From Phycisphaerales bacterium (GTDB lineage Bacteria > Planctomycetota > Phycisphaerae > Tepidisphaerales > Tepidisphaeraceae): a DNA stretch of 64,000 nucleotides. The position numbers and the translations under genes are program-made. Below are positions 1-8,682 of this stretch, one piece after another (positions within the stretch are counted from its first letter, which is position 1; the number at the start of each line of letters is the position of its first letter). The DNA is taken from assembly GCA_020853095.1 (NCBI GenBank), contig JADYZN010000061.1, positions 121,428 to 185,427 of the forward strand. The letters are read 5' to 3'. The notes beneath the pieces are model-generated. The model made no database searches. It was not told the DNA's origin and saw only the letters and a list, made by a program, of their open reading frames with translations.

Positions 1-2
1 CG

Positions 3-560
3 CCGGCCCGCACCGGCACGGGCGTGACGGTCTTTCGGCCTGATGAGGTGGAACGGGCCGACCCCATGGCCCAGACGTCGATCTCCTCGACGATGCAGGA
101 TCAGATCAACCTCGAAGGCGTCGGTTCCGGATCGGGCCTTCTGGACCTGACCCGCGAAAGCGACGACACCAGCCTGGGTGCGGAATTGCTCGATGAGATC
201 ACCCCCGGATCGGGTGGCGCCCGGCGTGGCGCGGCCGCCCCGGCCGATGCCGGCCGATCCGGAACCGGCCTCGGAAGCCTTTCTGCGCCGTCGGGCGGGC
301 GGGTTATTTCGGCTCCGGTTTACGTCGAAGCGGCCGACCCCATGGCTCCGGCATTCGGGGCGGCGGCGCTGGCCGCGACGATCGTGCTGATTTTCGGCGG
401 GTTTGTCACCACCGCCGCCGTCAGCGGCTATTGGCCCGACGTGGTCCGCAACCTGACCGAAGGGGGCCGTGGAGTCCTTTTCCTGGGTGGCATCGGGCTG
501 GGTTTGGCGATCGTTTTCTTTATTGTCGGCCTGTTGATCGGTCGATCAGGGCGAAAATAG
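3..560 (+). CDS. C-terminal part of a membrane-anchored planctomycete regulator-like protein (5' end outside window)
   Basis: The reading frame is open to the left edge, so this is probably the tail of a longer gene. A GTG at 24 is the only start-like codon near the edge. The visible part has an acidic, Gly/Ser-rich stretch containing SGSGLLDLTRESDDTSLGAE, then a low-complexity Ala/Gly/Pro linker, then two hydrophobic segments near the C-terminus (about residues 108-133 and 150-172, counted from 24). From memory, the conserved acidic stretch occurs in planctomycete proteins that carry an N-terminal excisionase-type helix-turn-helix and C-terminal membrane helices; the DNA-binding part would lie outside the window. 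The function is not established. Confidence 0.55.
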   Translation, partial: PARTGTGVTVFRPDEVERADPMAQTSISSTMQDQINLEGVGSGSGLLDLTRESDDTSLGAELLDEITPGSGGARRGAAAPADAGRSGTGLGSLSAPSGGRVISAPVYVEAADPMAPAFGAAALAATIVLIFGGFVTTAAVSGYWPDVVRNLTEGGRGVLFLGGIGLGLAIVFFIVGLLIGRSGRK

Positions 561-782
561 ACAAAATTTCTCGAATTTATCGGACCCGCCCCTTGATTTT
601 TTTGTACGACGGCGCAAACTATGCCGTCTTTAACGCGCGGGCAGTCAAAAACGCATTAAAGGACTCGGGGCAGGTTCAAGTCAGGTTGTCTGGTTTTAGT
701 CGAACCCCCCCGAAACGTGTACTCGACGTATATGGTGTGTCATCATGCGTCGGTTTTATCCATGAGCATGGAGGCTTTGGGC

Positions 783-1670
783 ATGAGCGGAACGTTGCGA
801 ATCATCGGGCTGGCGGCGATTGGATTGCTGCTGAGCGGTTGTGTGACCCAGGAAAAATATAACGCATTGAAGCTCGACCGGGATCGGTACGCCGAGCAGT
901 TGGCCACCGCGCAGTCGGAAGCCAGCAGCGCCAACGCGCGTGCGGATGCGTTGCAGCGGCAGATCGACGCCATCGCCAATTCCGGCAACAGCAAAGATGC
1001 CATGATCCTGAACCTCACAAAGGAGAATGGCGATCTTCAGGCCCGTCTGGCCGAACTCAACGCCAAGTATCAGGAAGCCCTCAACCGGCCGGTCGGCGTG
1101 GCGGCGCTGCCCGAGGCGCTGAGCAATGAATTGAGCCAGTTCGCCCGGCAGAACCCGGACTTGGTGGAATTCGACGCCTCCCGCGGCATCGTCAAATTCA
1201 AGAGCGACGTGACCTTTGCCACCGGCGATGCGGAATTGACCGCCAAGGCGCGGGATGCGATCTCCCGTTTCGCCACGATCCTCAATTCCTCGGCCGCCGC
1301 TCAATATGAGCTGCTGGTCGCCGGACACACCGACAACCAGCCGGTGCGCAACCCGCAGACGCTGGCCAAGGGTCACAAGGACAACTGGTATCTGTCGGCC
1401 CATCGGGCCATCTCTGTGGCGGCGGCACTGGTCAATGATCGTGTGGCTCCCAGCCGGCTGGGCGTGGTGGGTTATGCCGACCAGCGTCCGGTGGCGTCCA
1501 ACGGCAGCGAATCCGGCCGGGCACAGAATCGCCGGGTCGAGGTGCTGATTCTCCCGACCACCGTTCGCGGGCAGTCGGTGGCCAGTGACTCCTCTCACGC
1601 GGCCCCCAAGCCCGCCAACAAGATGAACAAAGACGGCACGGTGGACAGCCGGCCGGCCATGAACAAGTAA
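783..1670 (+). CDS. OmpA-family peptidoglycan-associated lipoprotein
   Basis: This is an outer-membrane lipoprotein likely to tether the envelope to peptidoglycan. The start at 783 is chosen because GGAGG lies eight bases upstream and the product then opens with a lipoprotein signal ending in LLSGC (Cys20 would be lipidated). Residues about 24-95 form a heptad-rich coiled coil (KLDRDRYAEQLATAQSEA and on). Residues about 137-259 are an OmpA C-terminal domain with the typical VAGHTDN and GRAQNRRVEVLI motifs. A short tail follows. The arrangement (lipobox, coiled coil, OmpA domain) resembles Pal/OmpA-like cell-envelope proteins rather than a beta-barrel porin. In-frame ATGs at 762 and 768 are possible but would weaken the signal peptide. 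A terminator follows directly, so the gene appears monocistronic. Confidence 0.88.
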   Translation: MSGTLRIIGLAAIGLLLSGCVTQEKYNALKLDRDRYAEQLATAQSEASSANARADALQRQIDAIANSGNSKDAMILNLTKENGDLQARLAELNAKYQEALNRPVGVAALPEALSNELSQFARQNPDLVEFDASRGIVKFKSDVTFATGDAELTAKARDAISRFATILNSSAAAQYELLVAGHTDNQPVRNPQTLAKGHKDNWYLSAHRAISVAAALVNDRVAPSRLGVVGYADQRPVASNGSESGRAQNRRVEVLILPTTVRGQSVASDSSHAAPKPANKMNKDGTVDSRPAMNK

Positions 1671-1695
1671 GTGGTTTCAATTTAATTCCCTCCTG

Positions 1696-1734
1696 TCGCC
1701 CCGCTACCTCACCCACGCAGCGGGGCGATTTTTT
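1696..1734 (+). terminator. Rho-independent terminator after the OmpA-like gene
   Basis: A 10-bp stem (TCGCCCCGCT at 1696-1705, AGCGGGGCGA at 1719-1728) is followed by TTTTTT. It separates the lipoprotein gene from lpxI. Confidence 0.85.
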
Positions 1735-1758
1735 ATGCGCGATTGGTAAGATATCCTC

Positions 1759-2610
1759 ATGTCCGAGCCACTGGGGTTGATTGCCGGGGAGGGCGTTTTC
1801 CCACTACTGGTGGCGCGCGGCGCCCGGGCGGCCGGAAGACCGGTGATCTGCGCGGCGTTGTCCGGCAGCGCCACGCCCATGCTGGAGGCGGAGTGCGACC
1901 GCTTCAAATGGGTTGGCGTGTTGAGGCTGGGCCAGTGGATGCGGATGCTGTCGCGTCACGGTTGCCGCGAGGCGGTGATGGTGGGGCGGGTGCGAAAATC
2001 GCAGATGTACCGCCGCTGGCGATATTTGCGTTACGTGCCGGACTGGCGGACGATCAAACTCTATTTTACGGTGTTGAGGCGTGACAAGCGCGACCACGCG
2101 GTGCTGGAAGCGGTCGCCGGCGAACTGGCTCGTGAAGGAATCACCTTGATCGATTCAACGCGATATTGTGCGGATCATCTCAGCACGGTGGGCGTCATGA
2201 CCCGTCGACAGCCCACGCCCGCCCAGTGGGAGGACATCCGTTTTGGCTGGGAACTGTGCCGCACCATCGGCCGGCTGGACATCGGACAGGCGCTGGCGGT
2301 GATCGACAAGGATGTCCTGGCGGTCGAGGCGGTGGAGGGAACCAACGCCATGATCGAACGGGCCGGACTGTATTGCCGCAGCGGCAAATGGACGTTGATC
2401 AAGGTGGCCAACGCCAAACAGGACATGCGCATGGACGTCCCCACCGTCGGCGACACCACCATTGAAAAACTCGCCGCCACCGGCGCGGGGTGTCTGGTCC
2501 TGGAGGCGGGCAGGACGATCATCCTCGAAAAACCCAGGGTGCTGGAACTGGCCGACCGTCTGGGCATCGCCGTGGTGGGGCGGCAAAACGAAGAATCGGA
2601 TCGCATTTAG
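1759..2610 (+). CDS. lpxI: UDP-2,3-diacylglucosamine pyrophosphatase LpxI
   Basis: LpxI cleaves UDP-2,3-diacylglucosamine to lipid X and UMP in lipid A synthesis, the alternative to LpxH. The 283-residue protein has the family size and opens with LGLIAGEGVFPLLVARGARA. The C-terminal half carries the catalytic-domain signature QDMRMDVPTVGDTTIE and the ending LVLEAGRTIILEK. The Asp residues in DMRMDVPT correspond to the acidic motif that is catalytic in the Caulobacter enzyme (family knowledge). In many bacteria lpxI sits beside lpxA and lpxB. Here lpxB is about 10 kb away, so the lipid A genes are scattered. Its last codon overlaps the stop of the convergent gene on the other strand. Confidence 0.92.
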   Translation: MSEPLGLIAGEGVFPLLVARGARAAGRPVICAALSGSATPMLEAECDRFKWVGVLRLGQWMRMLSRHGCREAVMVGRVRKSQMYRRWRYLRYVPDWRTIKLYFTVLRRDKRDHAVLEAVAGELAREGITLIDSTRYCADHLSTVGVMTRRQPTPAQWEDIRFGWELCRTIGRLDIGQALAVIDKDVLAVEAVEGTNAMIERAGLYCRSGKWTLIKVANAKQDMRMDVPTVGDTTIEKLAATGAGCLVLEAGRTIILEKPRVLELADRLGIAVVGRQNEESDRI

Positions 2611-4154
2611 CGCGACGGTTCCGGTTCCGGCGGCGCGCCATCGGTTGGAATGGACGGCCGCGTCAACGTCGGGCTGATCCAGATTTTCTTCAGCGTTTCA
2701 GCGTCCGACGGCAGGATCAGGATTTTGGAATCCTTGTTTTCCGAACCCAGATATTTTCCATCCGGGCTGACGTAGTGATACGTGGGCGAACCTTCCAGGC
2801 CGATGCGGTCCTTGATCGGAATCGCCCGCACCGTCCTGCCATCCAGCGTCACCGGCTGTTCGCTCTCCACGTCGACGTAGCGCGCCATCACTTCGTGACG
2901 ATCGCCGACGTAGGTGTAAAACATGTAGGTGGCCGGCTCGCGCGGCAGCAGTCGCGGCAGAAGCTGCCCCAGCGCCTGCGGCAGATACGATGGCGGCAAT
3001 TGCCGGTTGATCGGCTGGCCGGTGCTGGAGCGGGAGATGTACTTGACCGTCAGCGTATAGGTTTCCACCTCGCGCACCTGCGATTTGCCGTCGGTCTGCC
3101 CTTCCAGCGGGCGTTCGACTTCGGGCTTGGTTTGCAGGTCGGAGATGCCGATCTCGGTGGTGTATTTTTTCTTGGGCTGCGGTTTTTGGGGATTGTCGTA
3201 GATGACCGTGTTGGTCCAGTCTCCATGCGCGCGGTCGAACGTGCAGTACATCCACGTCTCGGCGTCCACCTGCAGATCCGTCTCCGGAACGGTTCGCGAC
3301 CGGATGCCGATCTTGACTCCATCCCGCTGGCCGCGTTTTTCGGTCTCCTCGACGATGTAGGTGTAACCGATGTCCTTCCCGTCGCGCATCAGCCTCAGCC
3401 ATTGTTCGGGGACCAGCGCCTCGCGGATGCGTTTGTCGGTCAGGTTCAGATACAGCGCCCGCGTGCGATAGAGCCGTTCGTTCTGCTCCAGCCGGATCGA
3501 CGTGCGATCCAGAAGCTTTACGCTGTCGAGCACCTTGCGAAAGATGGTCACCGCCTCGCGTTCGGCCGGGTCTTCCACGCCGGCATCCGGGTTTTTCGCC
3601 GCCGGCGTGGTGAAACTGAGGGTGTAATAGACGTAATCCGAGGCGTGAATGATCGCCTGCTGGTTGAGCATGCGCGTCGTCCCCAGCGAATAGCGCAGCA
3701 CCAGCATTCCCGCATCCCCATCGGTCAGCGGGGTGACATCCTGCCGCAGCACCTCCGCCCCCGGCTGGATGCGTTTGAACTGTTCCAGCGTCAGGTTCAT
3801 CATCCCCAACTGGTCGCGGCCGTTCTCATCCTGATAATTTTTCAAGGGCAGCGGCTTGGACAGCGTCGTCAACGTCACCTTCAACACCCAGTTCTTTTCG
3901 TCGTTGACGTAGCTGACGATGTCATCGTTGGTGGCCCGACGGATCAGCTTTCCTCCGGCCGGCGGCCGAAACGCGATCCCCGCTGCCGGGCTTTCAAACG
4001 GCGCCCCCAATCCATCGGCCGACGCCGCCTCCTGTCGATCCGACAACGCCGGCAACGTCGAGGGCTGCTCCCGCGCCGCCGGCTGGGCCAATGCCACGCC
4101 CGTCCCCATTGCCACGCCCATCGCCATCCAGGTCCATTTCAGCATGGAATCCAT
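2607..4154 (-). CDS. Secreted protein of unknown function, 515 aa
   Basis: I do not recognise a family. The start at 4154 (alternative 4145) gives MDSMLKWTWMAMGVAMG followed by a hydrophobic run ending ALAQ, a likely signal peptide cleaved before PAAREQP. The mature part is rich in beta-type segments and charged residues, has no obvious catalytic motif, and ends in a Pro/Glu-rich tail (PPEPEPSR). Motifs such as GKLIRRATNDDIVSYVNDEK and YTYIVEETEKRGQRDGVKIG suggest a periplasmic or surface beta-rich domain. It is divergent from pepA with 79 bases between the starts and convergent with lpxI. No clear ribosome binding site precedes either candidate start. Confidence 0.7.
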   Translation of the reverse strand: MDSMLKWTWMAMGVAMGTGVALAQPAAREQPSTLPALSDRQEAASADGLGAPFESPAAGIAFRPPAGGKLIRRATNDDIVSYVNDEKNWVLKVTLTTLSKPLPLKNYQDENGRDQLGMMNLTLEQFKRIQPGAEVLRQDVTPLTDGDAGMLVLRYSLGTTRMLNQQAIIHASDYVYYTLSFTTPAAKNPDAGVEDPAEREAVTIFRKVLDSVKLLDRTSIRLEQNERLYRTRALYLNLTDKRIREALVPEQWLRLMRDGKDIGYTYIVEETEKRGQRDGVKIGIRSRTVPETDLQVDAETWMYCTFDRAHGDWTNTVIYDNPQKPQPKKKYTTEIGISDLQTKPEVERPLEGQTDGKSQVREVETYTLTVKYISRSSTGQPINRQLPPSYLPQALGQLLPRLLPREPATYMFYTYVGDRHEVMARYVDVESEQPVTLDGRTVRAIPIKDRIGLEGSPTYHYVSPDGKYLGSENKDSKILILPSDAETLKKIWISPTLTRPSIPTDGAPPEPEPSR

Positions 4155-4197
4155 TGTCGAAATGAATTGTTTTCCCGCAAGAACGCATTGGGTCCAT

Positions 4198-4225
4198 TTG
4201 TACAACTTCTCATCGTACCTATACT
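4198..4225 (+). promoter_or_regulatory. Candidate promoter of pepA (leaderless)
   Basis: TTGTAC (4198-4203), a 16-base spacer and TATACT (4220-4225). Transcription would begin about seven bases later, at or next to the pepA ATG at 4234, which has no Shine-Dalgarno sequence. This implies a leaderless or nearly leaderless mRNA. Confidence 0.45.
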
Positions 4226-4233
4226 TCAATCCA

Positions 4234-5832
4234 ATGATCCTCAACCCACCCAATTATCGTGTTGACCTCAGCCCCGCGCCGATTGAAAAGTCCGATGCGG
4301 TGGCGGTTCTGATCCACAAACAACAGGGTCTCAAAGACCCTGAAATCGCATCGTTGCCCGCATGGGTCATCCCCCACGTGATGCGGGCGATCGAGATGGG
4401 CATCTTCAAGGGAAAATCCAACGAGCTGTCCGTCCAGTCGCTGGAGATCGACGGCAACTCCCGCCATCCCCGCCGGCTGATGCTGCTGGGGTTGGGGAAC
4501 ATTAAAAAATTCTCCGCCGAGTGCCTTCGTGAGGCGGGCGTCGCGCTGGCCCGAGCCGCCGGGAAACTGGAACTGGCCGGCGTCGAGATCATCGTTCCGC
4601 CCGTGCCCGACACGTTGCCGGGATACCCCGATGCGCCGCCCGCCGGCCAGGGCGTTGAGCTGGCCGTTCAATCGCTGGCGTTGGGTCTGGGGCTGGGTTC
4701 CTTTGCATTTGAGGAATTCAAAGGGTCCGTTCACAAAAAAAACAGTGCGAAAAAGAAAAAATCCACCCCCATCCGCTACACTCTTGTCGGTCGGTCGGCC
4801 GCCAAACATCGCGATGCCCTGAACGAGGGTTTGATTCTCGCCGAGGCGCAGAATTTCGCCCGAACCCTCTCCTCCCGGCCGGGCAATGCCGTCAATCCGC
4901 CCGAACTGGCCAAAATCGCCCAGTCCCTGGCCCGCGAGGCTCATCTGACCTGCCGGGTTCTGGATGAAAGCCAGTTGCGAAAATTGGGCATGGGCGGCCT
5001 GCTGGCGGTCGGCGCGGGCAGCCAATCGCCCCCCCGGCTGATCGTTCTGGAACATCGCCTCAAATCCGCCTCGACCGCCCGTTCGCCTCTGTTGGTCGTC
5101 GGCAAAGCCATCACGTTCGACACCGGCGGCATCTCCATCAAACCGGCCGACCGGATGAGCAAGATGATCTACGACAAATGCGGTGGCATGGCGGTCCTGG
5201 GGCTGATGTGGGCGGTTGCCCGACTGAAGGTTCCGATTCCGGTCGTCGGCATCCTCGCCAGCGCTGAAAACCACATCAGCGGCCGCGCCTATCGTCCCGG
5301 CGACATCATCACGCTCTACAATGGCGTCACGGTTGAAGTCACCAACACCGATGCCGAAGGGAGGCTGGTCCTGGGGGATGCCCTGGCATGGGGCGTCAAA
5401 ACGTACAAACCCGCCGCCGTCGTCGATCTGGCCACGCTGACCGGCGGCGTCATCGTCGCCCTGGGACGAAGCATCGCCGGAGCCATGGCCAACGATGATG
5501 AGCTGTTCAACCAGATTCATCGTGCCGCGCAGGATTCCGGCGAACGCATCTGGCGTCTGCCCCTGGGCGATGAACAACGCGAACAGATGAAGTCCGACCA
5601 CGCCGACATCGTCAATTCCGCCGGTCGCGATGGCCACCCGTTGCAGGGGGGCGCGTTTTTGAGCTATTTTCTGCCCGATGAACCCAAAACCCCCTGGGTT
5701 CATCTCGACATCGCCGGTGTCGCCGATCAGGACAAGGTGACGTCGATGTACGCCAAAGGCGCCACCGGCTGGGGCGTGCGCACGCTGGTGCGATGGGTGT
5801 TGGATCAACGGACCAAAACGGGCAAAAGGTAA
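4234..5832 (+). CDS. pepA: Leucyl aminopeptidase (cytosol aminopeptidase, M17 family)
   Basis: A cytosolic, two-metal aminopeptidase that removes N-terminal residues from peptides; family homologues form hexamers. The 532 residues match the family length. The metal-site motifs are intact: GKAITFDTGGISIKP (Lys and Asp ligands), YDKCGGMAV (Asp ligand) and NTDAEGRLVLGDAL (Asp and Glu ligands plus the catalytic Arg). The start at 4234 gives the conserved-looking N-terminus MILNPPNYRVDL; the frame stays open far upstream but runs over the divergent gene. No ribosome binding site is seen, and a promoter positioned for a leaderless transcript lies just upstream. The methyltransferase gene begins three bases after the stop, so the two are probably cotranscribed. 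Confidence 0.93.
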   Translation: MILNPPNYRVDLSPAPIEKSDAVAVLIHKQQGLKDPEIASLPAWVIPHVMRAIEMGIFKGKSNELSVQSLEIDGNSRHPRRLMLLGLGNIKKFSAECLREAGVALARAAGKLELAGVEIIVPPVPDTLPGYPDAPPAGQGVELAVQSLALGLGLGSFAFEEFKGSVHKKNSAKKKKSTPIRYTLVGRSAAKHRDALNEGLILAEAQNFARTLSSRPGNAVNPPELAKIAQSLAREAHLTCRVLDESQLRKLGMGGLLAVGAGSQSPPRLIVLEHRLKSASTARSPLLVVGKAITFDTGGISIKPADRMSKMIYDKCGGMAVLGLMWAVARLKVPIPVVGILASAENHISGRAYRPGDIITLYNGVTVEVTNTDAEGRLVLGDALAWGVKTYKPAAVVDLATLTGGVIVALGRSIAGAMANDDELFNQIHRAAQDSGERIWRLPLGDEQREQMKSDHADIVNSAGRDGHPLQGGAFLSYFLPDEPKTPWVHLDIAGVADQDKVTSMYAKGATGWGVRTLVRWVLDQRTKTGKR

Positions 5833-5835
5833 TCC

Positions 5836-6627
5836 ATGCCTCTGCAAGACTGGAATCCCGGTCTGTATCAATCCGACCATTCCTTCGTGTGGCGATTCGG
5901 CGAAGACCTGGTCGATCTGCTCGATCCCAGGCCCGGCCAGAGAATACTCGATGTCGGTTGCGGCACCGGCCAGCTCACCGAAGCCATCGCCCGGCGCGGG
6001 GCCGGTGTGATCGGCATCGATTCCTCGCGGAACATGATCGACGAGGCCCGCCGCAACAATCCTCAACTGGATTTTCGGCTGGAAGATGCGACGAATTTTT
6101 CATTGGATCAGCCGGTGGATGCGGTTTTTTCCAATGCCGCCCTGCATTGGATCAGGCCGCCGCGGGATGCCGCGCGTTGTATGGCGCGGGCGTTGCGGGT
6201 TGGCGGACGTCTGGTGGTCGAGTTTGGCGGATACGGCAACGTCAGGGCGATCGTCGATGCATTGCATTCGGCGGTGCGCCACCTGCGGCTGGATGATTCG
6301 ATCATGCCCGAGGCGAAGTATTTCCCCTCCATCGCGGAATATGCCGGGGTTTTGCAGGAGGTGGGTTTGGAGGTTCGATCGGCCTTGCTGTTTGACCGTC
6401 CCACACCGTTGAAATCCGGCAAGGATGGATTGCGCGGCTGGTTGCGGATGTTTTACTCCATGGTTCTGGATCGGCTGCCACCCGATCAATGCGAGGCGTT
6501 GCTGGACAACGTTGAACAACGCCTGAATCCCATTTTGTGGCGTGATGACCATTGGATCGCCGATTACCGGCGGCTGCGCATCGTCGCGGTCAGGATGGCT
6601 CCGGATGACGCCACCAACGGAAAATGA
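5836..6627 (+). CDS. SAM-dependent class I methyltransferase (trans-aconitate methyltransferase-like)
   Basis: A 263-residue Rossmann-fold methyltransferase. The SAM-binding motif I ILDVGCGTGQLTEAIARRG lies at about residues 36-54, followed by the acidic GIDSSRNMIDEAR that contacts the SAM ribose and by the post-II motif DAVFSNAALHWI. The overall layout (N-terminal W-P-x-Y/LY-like start MPLQDWNPGLYQSDHSF, short C-terminal helical part) resembles trans-aconitate 2-methyltransferase and related small-molecule methyltransferases, but the substrate cannot be read from sequence. It starts three bases after pepA and is followed three bases later by a zinc-ribbon membrane protein, consistent with an operon running to the LOG-family gene. 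Confidence 0.8.
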   Translation: MPLQDWNPGLYQSDHSFVWRFGEDLVDLLDPRPGQRILDVGCGTGQLTEAIARRGAGVIGIDSSRNMIDEARRNNPQLDFRLEDATNFSLDQPVDAVFSNAALHWIRPPRDAARCMARALRVGGRLVVEFGGYGNVRAIVDALHSAVRHLRLDDSIMPEAKYFPSIAEYAGVLQEVGLEVRSALLFDRPTPLKSGKDGLRGWLRMFYSMVLDRLPPDQCEALLDNVEQRLNPILWRDDHWIADYRRLRIVAVRMAPDDATNGK

Positions 6628-6630
6628 ACG

Positions 6631-6990
6631 ATGTCCGTTGAGCAACAACTCGAAAAATGTCCCAAATGCGGCTGCGAGGAGTTATTCGTTCGCAGGGATC
6701 TTCCGCGTTTGCTGGTTCTTGCGATTGTTGTCGGCGCGGTCATTTCGTTTTTAACGCTTTGTTCCAACCCTGCCACCAGGGTCGCCGGAATGTGGGTGCT
6801 GGCCGGATCGGCGCTGTTGGTTTTGATTGTGTACCTGACGGCCGGCTGGTATACGGTTTGTTATCGGTGTCGGGCGGAATTTCACGATCATGCGGCCAAT
6901 CGGATGCACCGGAGTTACGATCGGATCATCGCCCGGAAATATCCGCCGCCGCTGCCCGCAAAGGAATCGAAATTCAACAACCCTTTGTAA
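6631..6990 (+). CDS. Small zinc-ribbon membrane protein of unknown function
   Basis: The 119-residue product has an N-terminal CPKC pair (EKCPKCGCEELFVRRD), two hydrophobic segments (about residues 27-47 and 53-76) and a second CYRC pair (WYTVCYRCRAEFHDH). The two Cys pairs flank the membrane hairpin and could form one split zinc ribbon on the cytoplasmic face. The tail is basic with a PPPLP motif. I recognise no named family. It is tightly packed between the methyltransferase and cyclophilin genes (3 and 12 bases apart), so it is part of that operon. Confidence 0.7.
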   Translation: MSVEQQLEKCPKCGCEELFVRRDLPRLLVLAIVVGAVISFLTLCSNPATRVAGMWVLAGSALLVLIVYLTAGWYTVCYRCRAEFHDHAANRMHRSYDRIIARKYPPPLPAKESKFNNPL

Positions 6991-7002
6991 ATTCGAGGAA
7001 TT

Positions 7003-8073
7003 ATGGTCCAGGCAATCACTCCCGTGATGATGATGTTTTTTTCGGTGCTGCTGCCGGCCAGGATGGATTACGCCCCCACGCAACCCATCGACATCACCGT
7101 TTCGGCCAAGCGTCAGGTTATGCTGCTGTTGACCGATTTTTCAGGAAAAACGCTTGGCGTCACGCCCGCGCAGGCGTTCAATGCCGAACAATCATTCGAC
7201 CTGCGCGATCCGTTCCCGATCCTCAACACACCCGGAACGTACATTCTTTATGCCCTGCCGCCCGGCCAGAAGCTGACCCACTTTGTCGGCACGCCGCTGG
7301 TGGTTGACGTTCGCGAAGACAACCGCCCCGGCGCTCCGGCCGGCCCGGCCATCATCCACGTCGATCCCCTTTGCTTTGCCCTCCTGAAGACCGCGCAGGG
7401 GACGATGACCGTCGCCTTTTATTACGATGCCGCCCCGCACACGGTCCGCAATTTCATCCAGCTTGGCCGGCGTCGATTTTATGACGGCCTGACGTTTCAT
7501 CGGATCGTTCCCGATTACATCATCCAGGGGGGAGACCCGCGCGGCGATGGACGGGGCGGGCCGGGTTATCAGATCGACGCCGAATTCAACTCCCGGCCTC
7601 ATCTTGAAGGCGTCCTCTCCATGGCCCGCGCCACCGACCCCAACGAACAGGCCGGCGCTCTGCCGCGGTCCGATTTCGCCAACAGCGCCGGCAGCCAGTT
7701 TTTCATTTGCCTGAATTACGACAAAACCCGCGCCCTCAATGGCCGGTACACCGCATTCGGGCAGGTCGTCGATGGCTTGCCCATCATTCATACCCTGGCG
7801 GCCGTCCCGATCGCCGATCCGCAGACCGGCCGGCCGGCCGTCCCTCCGGTGATTCAGCAGATCAGCATCGTCCCCGTCACCAAGGATGAAAATCCCTACG
7901 CTTCCTTGCTGAATCTGAACGATGCGGACACCGTGCCGGTGGACCGCCCGCCAACCACCATCCCCACGACCCAACCCCAGGACCAGGAATTGATCCGCAA
8001 AATTGAAGAAGGAACCGGCCACCGCTCCGGCACAACGACCCAGCCGACCCCATCGCAGGGATCGGCCCAATAG
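7003..8073 (+). CDS. Peptidyl-prolyl cis-trans isomerase, cyclophilin type
   Basis: Cyclophilins catalyse cis/trans isomerisation of prolyl bonds during protein folding. The core lies at about residues 120-275: motifs NFIQLGRRRFYDGLTFHRIVPDYIIQGGDPRGDGRGGPGY (read in parts), SQFFICLNYDKTRALNGRYTAFGQVVDG. The catalytic Arg of FHRIV and the substrate-binding FFI are present. The first 20 residues are hydrophobic (ITPVMMMFFSVLL), and an extra domain of about 95 residues precedes the core. This fits an exported or membrane-anchored form. The 50-residue C-terminal tail is rich in Thr, Pro and Gln and looks disordered. A central FANSAGSQF segment supports the assignment. The gene follows the zinc-ribbon gene by 12 bases. 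Confidence 0.9.
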   Translation: MVQAITPVMMMFFSVLLPARMDYAPTQPIDITVSAKRQVMLLLTDFSGKTLGVTPAQAFNAEQSFDLRDPFPILNTPGTYILYALPPGQKLTHFVGTPLVVDVREDNRPGAPAGPAIIHVDPLCFALLKTAQGTMTVAFYYDAAPHTVRNFIQLGRRRFYDGLTFHRIVPDYIIQGGDPRGDGRGGPGYQIDAEFNSRPHLEGVLSMARATDPNEQAGALPRSDFANSAGSQFFICLNYDKTRALNGRYTAFGQVVDGLPIIHTLAAVPIADPQTGRPAVPPVIQQISIVPVTKDENPYASLLNLNDADTVPVDRPPTTIPTTQPQDQELIRKIEEGTGHRSGTTTQPTPSQGSAQ

Positions 8074-8086
8074 GTGAGATTGAACC

Positions 8087-8641
8087 ATGCCGATCCATGC
8101 CGTTACGGTTTATTGCTCCTCCAGCAGGCGGGTGGATCGCATTTTTTTTGAGGCGGCCGGTGAATTGGGCCACGCGATTGCCACCGAGGGATGGCGGCTG
8201 GTGTATGGAGGAAACCGCATCGGGCCGATGGGCGCACTGGCGGACGCCGCCCGCGCCGCCGGCGGCAGTGTCACGGGGATAACTCCGCAACTACTTGTCA
8301 AAAAAGGAATTGCAGACGATCAATGCCATGAACTGATCGTGACATCGTCCATGCGCCAGCGCAAGGAACTACTGGAACAACATGGAGATGCGTTTGTCGC
8401 GTTGCCGGGCGGATTGGGAACGCTTGAAGAAGTGTTTGAGATCATTGTCGGCCGCCAGTTGGATGTACACGCCAAGCCGATTGTTCTGCTCAACATCGAC
8501 GGCTTTTATCAACCATTGTTGTCGATGATCGAACAGGGCATTTCGCGGCAATTCATCAAGCCGGAAATCCGTCCGCTCTATTTTGTGGCCGGGAAGGTGC
8601 GGGATGCGATGATTCACCTGCGCCAATGGTCTTCAACTTAG
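8087..8641 (+). CDS. LOG family protein (nucleoside 5'-monophosphate phosphoribohydrolase)
   Basis: LOG-family enzymes remove ribose 5-phosphate from nucleoside monophosphates and make free cytokinins in plants; bacterial members are often generic nucleotide hydrolases. The 184 residues match the family. The diagnostic motif PGGLGTLEEVFE is present, as are the N-terminal VTVYCSSSRRVD and YGGNRIGPMGALADAA (Rossmann-like nucleotide site) and the Arg of SSMRQRKE. The start ATG follows the cyclophilin stop by 13 bases with a purine-rich AGGTGAGA upstream. It is the last plus-strand gene of this run; tatC ends just beyond on the other strand. Confidence 0.9.
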   Translation: MPIHAVTVYCSSSRRVDRIFFEAAGELGHAIATEGWRLVYGGNRIGPMGALADAARAAGGSVTGITPQLLVKKGIADDQCHELIVTSSMRQRKELLEQHGDAFVALPGGLGTLEEVFEIIVGRQLDVHAKPIVLLNIDGFYQPLLSMIEQGISRQFIKPEIRPLYFVAGKVRDAMIHLRQWSST

Positions 8642-8682
8642 CCGGCCGGTCGGCCATGGATGGCAAATCAAGCCGAACCCCA

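Noticed and set aside
690..720. TTCGA-like T-loop near 703 considered as a tRNA
   Set aside because: No paired stem on either side and no anticodon arm nearby.
2490..4265. Long open frame on the plus strand (591 codons) opposite the secreted unknown gene
   Set aside because: It is Arg/His-rich without any signal peptide or motif and is antisense to a frame with a plausible signal peptide; a GC-rich shadow.
4219..6066. Minus-strand 615-codon open frame across pepA
   Set aside because: pepA is certain by its metal-site motifs; the opposite frame is Gly/Asp/Gln-rich low-complexity sequence.
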